This document shows, piece after piece, positions 56,648-64,000 of a stretch of DNA of 64,000 nucleotides; within the stretch, counting starts at the first letter, position 1; every line of letters begins with the position of its first letter. The position numbers and the translations under genes were made by a program. The stretch spans positions 1 to 64,000 of the forward strand of contig NZ_VOSW01000008.1 in NCBI RefSeq assembly GCF_009690905.1. Direction: 5' to 3'. Below the pieces are notes generated by a model, which made no database searches, was not told the origin of the DNA, and saw only the letters and a list, made by a program, of their open reading frames with translations. This DNA is from Paraburkholderia madseniana. Lineage in GTDB: Bacteria; Pseudomonadota; Gammaproteobacteria; Burkholderiales; Burkholderiaceae.

Positions 56648-57079
56648 TGCCAGCTCCCCTGCACACACTTCGAGCAATATGTTCGCATTGGCTAGAGCTA
56701 CGCTAGGTGGGGACAAGACACAACAGCAGAGTTTACGCTCGCGCCCTATACCGTCCTTATACTCAAAATACCGAAGCAACCAACCCGCACCCGCCGCTCG
56801 TCATGCAGCGGGTATCGCGGCACGGCGCAACATAAGGAACGGAGCCACGTGGGCGGCGACTCCCATTTGGCACGTCATCTGCAAAACGAAAACGTTCCGC
56901 TTGATACTGGGGGCTTGAGTTAATGAACTCACCGCACTAAGCTCATGCGGGCCGATAAGAGAACTCAATGAGATCGATTACCTGGTGCCGCCAGCGAAAC
57001 CCAATTCCGTCACAGTGGGCCAATTCCGCGTTCAATTGAGCGCGGCGCGGTATAGAAGGTCGATCCACGGGGAGAAAAC
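56648..57079. promoter_or_regulatory. control region before the GHKL-DUF3883 gene
   Basis: 432 bases without a supported gene, between divergently transcribed units. It holds a perfect inverted repeat TGAGTT-AATG-AACTCA (56916-56931) and two direct copies of CCAATTCCG (57001-57009, 57020-57028) 19 bases apart, close to the start codon. These look like operator sites or remnants of an insertion-sequence end; I cannot decide. Confidence 0.45.
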
Positions 57080-60000
57080 ATGAGCGCCAGCACCAACGCC
57101 CACTTGCTACACGTAGTCAGCGATGGGATCGGAAGCGCCGACGCCGGACTTGCTGGTGAGCCCGAGCCGATCGCCTACCTCGAGCACATCCTAGACCGCG
57201 AGCTCCAGCTCACCCTGCGCGGCGTGGAGCTCGGATCTGAACGCGACGACTCGATGCGGCAGCTCACGGAAACCACCGCCACCCTCTATGACGGCCGCAT
57301 ACTGCGCGAGCTGATCCAGAACGCCTACGATGGCTCCGGCGAACATCCGACCGCCGAAATCCTCATCAGACTCGACCTCTCCGCCGGCTCGCATGGCGTC
57401 CTTGATGTCGCGAACAGCGGAGACGGCTTCTCGCGCGACGATGTCGATTCCATAGTGAATCCTGCTCGAAGCCGGAAGCGGCCCGGTAACTCGATTGGGC
57501 ACAAGGGGCTCGGCTTCCGCAGCGTCACCCTTGTCAGTCAAGATCCCCAGATCTATTCGGCCCGCCGACCCCGGCGCGGACCGGGATTCGACGGCTTTTG
57601 TTTCCGGTTCGCCTCGGAGCACGCACAGCGCGAGCGTCTGCGGCGATTCGCCACGCCGGAACTCGCCGAGCAGGCCGTCGGCAAGACGCATAGCCTCCAA
57701 CTACCTCTCGCCATCGCCGAGCCGCCGACGGATGTCATCGGCTACGCCCACGCCGGCTTCGCGACCGTCGTACGCCTGCCATTAATCGACGATATTGCCG
57801 CATCTAACATGGAGAAGGAGTGGCAGGCGCTCTTTGACGAGCGCGCGCCGCTGACCCTCTTTCTCACACGCGTGGTTAAGCTCACGATTGAGAAGGTTGA
57901 CCGAGACGGGCAGGTGACCCGCCGTGAGCTTGTCCGACGCCAGCGCGGAATGCGAGGCCTGCCGGAAATCGCCAACCTCTCGCTCGAAGAGGTGGAGGCT
58001 GATGGCCGCATCTTCCTTTTCGCGAGCCGCATAGTGAGGCGCCAACGCTTTCTCGACGCGGTCGAGCGCGCGATCGAGCAGCGCCATAAGGTGGAAAAGT
58101 GGCGTGACTGGGTTGGCGACCCGACCGTCAGCATCGCGATCCCACTGAACGCGGACGGCAAGGAAGGCCGTTATTACGCTTTTCTACCAATGGAGACCCC
58201 CTCCCCGTTCAACGGCTACCTAGATGCACCGTTCTTTCCAGATCCTGACCGCAAGGGCCTGAGCCTCGAGAACGCGCTCAACGACGAGTTGGTAGACGTC
58301 GCGGCGGAGATGTGCCTCGCGCTACTACGCGGCTTCGCCGGCTCCAACGCAACCCGTTCGGCTCACGTACATGGAGCCGTCGACGCAATCACCTGGTCCG
58401 ACCTTGACCGCATCTTCGCCGCCGCAGAGGCGGCGGAGTTACAGATTACCAAACTGCCACTGCCAGTTGTCAGTCGCGCAGACACCGACCGGCGCTGGAG
58501 TACGCTCGACCACGTCTTTGACTGGGCCGATCAAAAATATAGATCGCTAGCCGCGGTATGGATGGCCAAGGTCACGGGCGCGCACCTCCTTCGTCGAAAC
58601 CTAGGAGCCCGGCGTGTAGAGGTGCTGCGCACGCTAGCGGACGAAGCTGAACTTCCCCTTGAGCCGGACGCACAACGCCTCGCGAGTTGGATACCGATGC
58701 TTGCGGCCGACCTGGGACGCCAGCGGAAGGCAACCAACCGCCAGTGGGAGGACTTCTACGCGGACCTCACCACCAGACCGGACATCCTCGCCTTGCTCAA
58801 AGGCCAGCCGATCTTCAGGAACGAGTCACGCAGGATCGTCCGCGCCGAGGGCGGGCTCTCGGACGACGGACGTCCCGTCCAGTTCTTCATCAACGCCGAT
58901 CCGACCCGAACCACCCGCAAGAAAAAGCGGCTGGAGGATACAGGCGTTTTCCCCCCGAGCAGCATCACCAAGGGAATGGAGTTCGCTGATCCGACTCTCG
59001 CGTGGCCCCCCGAAGTGGTGGCCGCCTTCGTCAATGCTGGTCTCGCAAGCGAGTTCCGTCTGGTTCAAGTGGTCTCGCGAATCGGAACACTGCTCGGGGC
59101 AGGTCCACGGCAACGAGACGCGCGGGAGGCGCTCTTTTGGGCGTTCCGCTCCTGGAGGGCACACCGCAGCGACGAGTTCGACAAGGTACTCCGCAAGGCA
59201 GCCCTCTGGGTGCCGCTTGCGGCCGGCGGGATCGCGAAAGCGAATCAGGCCTACTTCTCCGCAGGATGGCGCGACACGCTCGGCGATCTCCTTACAGAGC
59301 TGTGCATGGAGGCTGGCCAGGAGCGACAGATCGCCGGGGTCGCCAAGCACTTATTGCCCACATGGACGAACTGGCCGCTCGGCCGCGAAAGCGCCCAGGA
59401 CTGGCGAGACTTCCTACGGCACGCTGGCGTAAACGATGGCCTACCCTGGCACCGCACCCCCGAGGTACGGATGGACTGTTGGATGTGGAGCAGCCTCAAG
59501 TCAGGGTCTCTCGGCCAACAGAACTTCGAGAGGGAGTTGGGTGTCTACTGGCGAGAGGAGGTCGCACGCTCCACAAGCAGGATCACCTTCGCTAGCGGCG
59601 CCTACGTCACCCCGGGCGTTCCCTATCTATGCGGGCAGGATCGCTACGACACGCTGAGCGGACCGGCGCGGCTAGCCTACGGACGGCTAGCTATCCAAGC
59701 AATCGCGCGCCTCCCTGAAACCGCGATGACCTTCACAGTGAAGCGCGAAGGCCCTCGCTCTGAGACCGTAACATGGCCAAGCGGAATTCTGGCCTTCCTA
59801 CGCTCCGCCGCATGGCTTCCGGCTTCCGGCAGCGACGAATTTGAAGGATTGCGCGTGGATCAATGCTGGCTGGGCACGCGCACCGAGGTGCCTCGATTCG
59901 TCCGTCGAGTGGATCGCCCCGTCAGAGAGCTTATCGAGAGCAACCAGAAGCTCCGGCAGGTCCTCTCGTCCTGGCTCGGCATGCTCAACTGGGCGGACCA

Positions 60001-62425
60001 AAAGAGCGCGCCCAAGCGGATCTTGGCCCTTGGGGAGATGCTGGCTAGCGGCATTTCCGATGCCTTCCTAGACGACTTCCGGAAGGCGTATCGCGAGGCC
60101 TGGTCGCAATACAGCCAACTCACTCCCCGCCCCCTATTCCAAGGCGAAATTGAACTTGCGGTCGACACCAAGGGTGGCCTGCGATCACTCTGCGTCTCAA
60201 AGACAGCGCCGCCCAAGGAGACGATCTACGTTGACGACGGCTCGCAGCCTACCTTCCAGCAGGTGCTCGTCTCCCTAGGCCACCGCACGCTCGAGGTGCC
60301 ACCGGTCTCAGCAGAGAGCTGCATCGCAGCGCTCGGCACCGACCTGGGATGTAAGGTGCAGCCGATCCAAGAGGACGTCCTTACGATCGAGACCGACAAT
60401 GAGCGGTTTGCTCCCAGTGCCGAGAACCCGCTTCTTGTCGACAGGGGACGAGAGTGGATCGCCGACGTCGCCGTCCTAGTGCTCGAGGTCAGCTCCAACC
60501 TTAATAACCAGAACACGCTCCGCGCCCGGCAAGCGCTCAGCGACGCGGTCCGACGCGTTAGGCTGCGGTTCGTGGAGCGGATCACGGTTGCCGTGGACGG
60601 AAACCCTAGCTCGTTGCCGCCGGAACTCGATGGCATCCTTCCCGTTCCGAACGATGACAATCCAACCATCATCGCAGCGGGAAGCGGACTCGACTGGCCT
60701 ACTCTCTCACGAGTCGCAGCTGCGGTGCCTCTCGCGATTGGGAGGCCAAATCTCATGGACGCGTTCCGCTTTACCTTTGTAGCGCTCGAGAACGAGATGT
60801 CACGGGAGGGTGACGACCTGCGCACGCCCACCGATCAGGAACTCGCCCGTGTGCTCGGTCGACCGGTCCCACGCGTTGTGGAGCTGCTTCGCTCGCTGCG
60901 AGCGACGACGCCACGCCTGCTAAAGTTCCTCCTGCCGATCCTCCACTCGAGGGGGCATGCCGAGGCCGTGGCTGCGCTATCCGAGGCAGCGGACCGACTG
61001 ACCGATGATGGCGACGTCGTGGCAGCGCTGGCGAACGCCGGCATGGCCGCCGCCCCTGCAGCGGAGCTCGTGGCGAAGTGCCGGGACGCCGACACGCTGA
61101 ACGGCCTCAGACGCGATCTAGGTATCAGCTTCCGCGTCCTCAACACCAGCCTCGTCGCGCTCGGCTACACGCCGCTCGACTTCGGCGACCGCCTCGCGGA
61201 ACGCTTCTCGATGCGGGTGGAGCAGCGCCGCAGTGAACTCGAGCGCGTTGTACGCGACGCCCACAAGGCAAAAGTCGACCAAGTCGGTGGGCTCGCGGCC
61301 TATTCGACCGACATCGGCCTCACTTGGCTCATCATGCCCAGCGACTGGGCCCACGAGCACGATGACGTCGACGGCGCGATGGTCGACCAAGAGATCGACC
61401 AACAGACTGCCGAACGTTTTAGCCCGGGTCCGTTCGTAACTTCGGAACTTCCCGACCGCCTTCGCCAGCACAACCGGCAGCTGCTCGCCTGTATGGCGGG
61501 CGAACTGCGGCGCCTCGTGCGAGCCTGGGCTAGGCAGAATTCGGCGACCGTTCCGGAGGCATGGACAGGCGCTGCCGAGACCCTCGGTCGCGCAGCGGTG
61601 ACGTCCGGCACCTTCGACTTCGACAAGCTCGACGCTGACACGCTTGTCCCGGCGCTCCACCGGGCAGGCCTTTGGCCGGCCGGAATGCTCGCTAGCCGAG
61701 ATGCCGGGGCCATGAATCTAACGACAGACGACCTTGCCTTCGAGGAACGGGAGGAACGCGAGCGCCAATCCCGCCAGCAAAAGGAGCGACGAAGTCTCCG
61801 GTTCGGCAACACGGAAATCGACGGTGGCGCCGACGGCTGGCTAGATGCGGTCGCGAAGGCGATGGAGAACGCGCTGAGCAGCCGCGATTTCCGCGACCGG
61901 TCGGGGCTCGCCGCCCTCCATCCTTTCGGACCAGGAGAACCGCAGAAAAGACCAAGCCGAGGCGGAGGAGCCAGACGAGACGACCCTCAATACCTTAGCC
62001 AAGAGCAGCGCGACCTGATCGGCTTCGCCGGCGAACTCGCAGCCTACCGTCACCTCCGCTCCAAGCACCGCAACTTGCGTCCGGAACACTGGGTCTCGTC
62101 AATGGGGAGACGATACCTTGGCCTTACTCCACTCGACGACCAAGGCTTCGACTTCAAGGTGTCGGATTCGAAGGGCTTCATCCACTACGAGGTTAAGGCG
62201 CACACAGGCGACCCGGGGTACGTGGATTTGGAGCGATCGCAGGTTACCGCGGCCGTCTCGATGCGTGGCGAAGGCGCGAACCGCTGGCACATCCTCTACG
62301 TCGTGAACGTGCGAACCCCTACCGTCGCTGTGTACGAGTTGCCCAATCCGTATTCGGACGACGCGGCCAAGCTCTTCAGGGAGAGCCACCGGCAGGGTGT
62401 ACGGCTCGCGATCAGAAGGGAGTGA
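57080..62425 (+). CDS. giant GHKL ATPase with C-terminal DUF3883 (NO VEIN-like)
   Basis: A 1781-residue protein. The N-terminal Bergerat (GHKL) ATPase has the N-box ELIQNAYDG (residues 77-85), the G1-like DVANSGDGFS (about 107-116) and the lid GHKGLGFRSV (about 140-149), the arrangement of sacsin-type ATP-binding domains. The long middle part (about 200-1600) has no recognised domain; it is rich in charged and leucine residues. The C-terminus (about 1640-1781) is a DUF3883/NOV_C domain with GFAGELAAYRHL, GFDFKV, IHYEVKAHTG, then VDLERSQVTAAV and WHILYVVNV. This is an E...D...ExK pattern like PD-(D/E)xK nucleases. The plant protein NO VEIN has the same end-to-end pairing. Context next to hsdM in an island suggests phage or plasmid defence (inference). 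GGGGAG precedes ATG 57080. Confidence 0.85.
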   Translation: MSASTNAHLLHVVSDGIGSADAGLAGEPEPIAYLEHILDRELQLTLRGVELGSERDDSMRQLTETTATLYDGRILRELIQNAYDGSGEHPTAEILIRLDLSAGSHGVLDVANSGDGFSRDDVDSIVNPARSRKRPGNSIGHKGLGFRSVTLVSQDPQIYSARRPRRGPGFDGFCFRFASEHAQRERLRRFATPELAEQAVGKTHSLQLPLAIAEPPTDVIGYAHAGFATVVRLPLIDDIAASNMEKEWQALFDERAPLTLFLTRVVKLTIEKVDRDGQVTRRELVRRQRGMRGLPEIANLSLEEVEADGRIFLFASRIVRRQRFLDAVERAIEQRHKVEKWRDWVGDPTVSIAIPLNADGKEGRYYAFLPMETPSPFNGYLDAPFFPDPDRKGLSLENALNDELVDVAAEMCLALLRGFAGSNATRSAHVHGAVDAITWSDLDRIFAAAEAAELQITKLPLPVVSRADTDRRWSTLDHVFDWADQKYRSLAAVWMAKVTGAHLLRRNLGARRVEVLRTLADEAELPLEPDAQRLASWIPMLAADLGRQRKATNRQWEDFYADLTTRPDILALLKGQPIFRNESRRIVRAEGGLSDDGRPVQFFINADPTRTTRKKKRLEDTGVFPPSSITKGMEFADPTLAWPPEVVAAFVNAGLASEFRLVQVVSRIGTLLGAGPRQRDAREALFWAFRSWRAHRSDEFDKVLRKAALWVPLAAGGIAKANQAYFSAGWRDTLGDLLTELCMEAGQERQIAGVAKHLLPTWTNWPLGRESAQDWRDFLRHAGVNDGLPWHRTPEVRMDCWMWSSLKSGSLGQQNFERELGVYWREEVARSTSRITFASGAYVTPGVPYLCGQDRYDTLSGPARLAYGRLAIQAIARLPETAMTFTVKREGPRSETVTWPSGILAFLRSAAWLPASGSDEFEGLRVDQCWLGTRTEVPRFVRRVDRPVRELIESNQKLRQVLSSWLGMLNWADQKSAPKRILALGEMLASGISDAFLDDFRKAYREAWSQYSQLTPRPLFQGEIELAVDTKGGLRSLCVSKTAPPKETIYVDDGSQPTFQQVLVSLGHRTLEVPPVSAESCIAALGTDLGCKVQPIQEDVLTIETDNERFAPSAENPLLVDRGREWIADVAVLVLEVSSNLNNQNTLRARQALSDAVRRVRLRFVERITVAVDGNPSSLPPELDGILPVPNDDNPTIIAAGSGLDWPTLSRVAAAVPLAIGRPNLMDAFRFTFVALENEMSREGDDLRTPTDQELARVLGRPVPRVVELLRSLRATTPRLLKFLLPILHSRGHAEAVAALSEAADRLTDDGDVVAALANAGMAAAPAAELVAKCRDADTLNGLRRDLGISFRVLNTSLVALGYTPLDFGDRLAERFSMRVEQRRSELERVVRDAHKAKVDQVGGLAAYSTDIGLTWLIMPSDWAHEHDDVDGAMVDQEIDQQTAERFSPGPFVTSELPDRLRQHNRQLLACMAGELRRLVRAWARQNSATVPEAWTGAAETLGRAAVTSGTFDFDKLDADTLVPALHRAGLWPAGMLASRDAGAMNLTTDDLAFEEREERERQSRQQKERRSLRFGNTEIDGGADGWLDAVAKAMENALSSRDFRDRSGLAALHPFGPGEPQKRPSRGGGARRDDPQYLSQEQRDLIGFAGELAAYRHLRSKHRNLRPEHWVSSMGRRYLGLTPLDDQGFDFKVSDSKGFIHYEVKAHTGDPGYVDLERSQVTAAVSMRGEGANRWHILYVVNVRTPTVAVYELPNPYSDDAAKLFRESHRQGVRLAIRRE

Positions 62426-63227
62426 TGCCCAGATTCGGTCGATGACTTAGTTCACACGAAGGTGCTTGCGCCTACGGCGAACCCTGCGCGTTCAGATATC
62501 GCGACAGACGTGCCGCACGAACGGCTTTCTTGGGTGCACTGCCTTGCACGATTGTGAACGGAACGTCATCGGTGCGACGTTAATCACGCTCTGCATGAAC
62601 CGATTGAACGTGTGAAGTGCACGATTTGATAACCGTTACTACGCAACACTTACTGTTGACGAACGCCGTGGCGAACATCTGATTGAAGTAGTCAACTGAC
62701 CCGACTCGCCCTCAAAAGCCGCAAGTCATCTTCTTTCATCTGTTGCCTTTGCTATGCGGCGCTCGTCGCTCCATTCCCTGCAGGAGCCCTCCCGGCTGAC
62801 GCCGGCCCAAGATCCCGCTCGTCGGCCCGCGCGAGAAGCCAATGCGTAAGCTAAACTTTCGACCTTGCGCAGCCTTGCTTTCCAGCCCTATTTCCGGCAA
62901 TAAGCGCAGCCCATGTCCACCAGTCAGGTGAGGACTGGATTCTGATCACCAAGGAGCTCACCGACGAACTGAAGGTCACCGCTCGGCGGTCTAAAGTCCG
63001 GTGGCCGCCAAGGCGACCCCGGCCCCCAAGGTCTGCGTGACGTGGCGATTTCGGGGTTGGAGATTGACGGCTGGATAATGCAGCAGCCTTAACTGGAAAA
63101 AGCGTGTTTTAGGCGGACAGCGATGCTGCCGGCAATAGTGGACGATGAACCAGGAACCAACCGGGTGTTTCCCATTTTTTGCATCGGGCCATCGCTCGCT
63201 CGAAAAGAATATCGAGGACAAGCAACA
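62426..63227. other. 802-base gene-free interval with decayed coding traces
   Basis: No complete gene. A minus-strand stop-bounded stretch at 62472-62580 reads ...DDVPFTIVQGSAPKKAVRAA... to a TAG with host-like codons, perhaps a gene remnant. A + strand stretch ending in TAA near 63092 reads ...LRDVAISGLEIDGW. Neither has a start. The last 100 bases likely hold the hsdM promoter. Confidence 0.4.
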
Positions 63228-64000
63228 ATGAGCGATCAACAAATCACACTGAGTCAACTGGAGAGTCACCTTTGGGAGTCTGCCAACATCCTGCGCGGCC
63301 CAGTGGATGCGGCTGACTTCAAGACCTACATCTTCCCGCTGCTGTTCTTCAAGCGCATCTGCGACGTTTGGGATGAGGAATACCAGGAGATCGTCGACGA
63401 GACAGGCGACGAGCAACTCGCCTGGTTCCCTGAATCGCACCGATTCCAGATCCCTGAGGACTGTCACTGGAATGACGTCCGCACCAAGGCAAGCAACGTC
63501 GGTGCGGCGTTGCAGCGTGCGATGCGCGAGATTGAGAGGTCCAACCCTGACACCCTCTATGCCGTGTTTGGCGATGCACAGTGGTCGAATAAAGACCGGT
63601 TGTCGGACGCTTTGCTCAAAGACCTGATCGAGCACTTCTCCAAGCTGTCGTTTGGCAACCAGAAGGTCGATTCAGACCTGCTTGGCGACGCCTACGAATA
63701 CCTGATCAAGAAATTCGCCGATGCCACCAACAAGAAGGCGGGCGAGTTCTACACCCCACGCAGCGTGGTGCGGCTGATGATCGACATGCTCGATCCGAAG
63801 GAAGCGGAAACCATCTACGACCCGGCTTGCGGTACCGGCGGTATGTTGCTGGCCGCTGTGCAGCACGTCAAAGAAATGCACGGCGACGTCAAGCGTCTAT
63901 GGGGCAAACTGTACGGGCAGGAAAAGAACCTTACCACCTCATCCATTGCGCGGATGAACCTGTTTCTGCACGGCATTGAGGACTTTCAGGTGGTGCGCGG
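63228..64000 (+). CDS. hsdM: type I restriction-modification methyltransferase subunit (5' part)
   Basis: The gene runs off the window after about 257 residues. The N-terminal HsdM_N helical domain is complete (LSQLESHLWESANILRGPVDAADFK, YIFPLLFFKRICDVWDEEY). The N6-adenine methyltransferase core begins with GEFYTPRSVVRLMIDML and motif I DPACGTGGMLLAA; the NPPF motif is expected just beyond the edge. It would methylate adenine in the recognition site set by an hsdS subunit, protecting DNA from hsdR. ATG 63228 has GAGGA nine bases upstream. hsdS and hsdR genes are predicted beyond 64000. Confidence 0.95.
   Translation, partial: MSDQQITLSQLESHLWESANILRGPVDAADFKTYIFPLLFFKRICDVWDEEYQEIVDETGDEQLAWFPESHRFQIPEDCHWNDVRTKASNVGAALQRAMREIERSNPDTLYAVFGDAQWSNKDRLSDALLKDLIEHFSKLSFGNQKVDSDLLGDAYEYLIKKFADATNKKAGEFYTPRSVVRLMIDMLDPKEAETIYDPACGTGGMLLAAVQHVKEMHGDVKRLWGKLYGQEKNLTTSSIARMNLFLHGIEDFQVVR

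Larger units (their letters stand above)
53781..64000. mobile_element. left part of a tRNA-integrated genomic island (defence cargo)
   Basis: Bounded on the left by the tRNA fragment and running past the window. Contents: tyrosine recombinase, broken HTH/coiled-coil gene, a giant GHKL-DUF3883 protein and the start of a type I hsdM gene. By eye, base composition and codon use are less GC-biased than in the neighbouring core genes, and intergenic stretches are longer. Confidence 0.8.

Noticed and set aside
56919..57082. A short frame leading into the NO VEIN-like start (reading EIDYLVPPAKPNS)
   Set aside because: No start codon or ribosome site, and no recognised family; kept only as a possible remnant within the control region.

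Overview
The window looks like a chromosomal segment of a high-GC betaproteobacterium of the Burkholderia/Paraburkholderia group. The indications are the complete bioA-bioF-bioD-bioB cluster, the single-chain IcmF mutase, a Burkholderia-type general porin, the fused indolepyruvate oxidoreductase, several long-tethered chemoreceptors, and the strongly GC-biased third codon positions. The species call is inference; there is no rRNA or other marker gene here.

Layout. 0.1-4.6 kb: biotin operon ending in a bidirectional terminator, facing a periplasmic sulfate-binding protein gene. 5.8-6.5 kb: small serine hydrolase. 6.6-10.9 kb: one long + strand operon with a translated leader, a glyoxylate/hydroxypyruvate reductase, HMG-CoA lyase, a YbaK-type deacylase, a DUF1289 protein, a MaoC-type protein and a metallo-beta-lactamase hydrolase; the last four genes are tightly packed or overlapping. 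11-15 kb: a divergent EamA transporter/Lrp pair, a fluoroacetate-dehalogenase-like hydrolase and a nitronate monooxygenase. 15-21 kb (minus): IcmF, a LysR regulator and a porin. 21-26 kb: a Gly/Asn-rich exported protein, a bile-acid-symporter-family carrier and an EAL-GGDEF protein. 25.7-29.2 kb: a LacI-controlled mannose-isomerase/fructokinase operon preceded by hexamer repeats and operator-like sites. 29-35 kb: two small acidic proteins, a KirBac K+ channel and the 1195-residue 2-oxoacid oxidoreductase. 35-45 kb: CutC, an EAL protein, a Na+/H+ antiporter, a uracil/xanthine permease, a chemoreceptor, a DUF2239 protein and a GGEEF cyclase. 45-53.6 kb: a TetR-SDR-SDR set, a second chemoreceptor behind a sigma-28-like promoter, and a molybdenum hydroxylase pair divergent from an AraC regulator.

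53.8-64 kb is different. A tRNA 3'-end fragment with no 5' half lies directly before a tyrosine recombinase, marking the left end of a genomic island that continues past the window. Its cargo is a frame-broken helix-turn-helix/coiled-coil gene, a 1781-residue protein with an N-terminal GHKL ATPase and a C-terminal DUF3883/NOV_C nuclease-like domain (the domain pair of the plant protein NO VEIN), and the start of a type I restriction-modification hsdM gene. This is a defence-island setting, and the NO VEIN-like protein is the best candidate here for an undescribed system.

Metabolic links: HMG-CoA lyase, IcmF and the indolepyruvate oxidoreductase all fit amino-acid-derived acyl-CoA catabolism. 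Mannose isomerase plus fructokinase would convert mannose to fructose 6-phosphate. Two EAL proteins, one GGEEF protein and two chemoreceptors make 23-50 kb rich in c-di-GMP and motility signalling.
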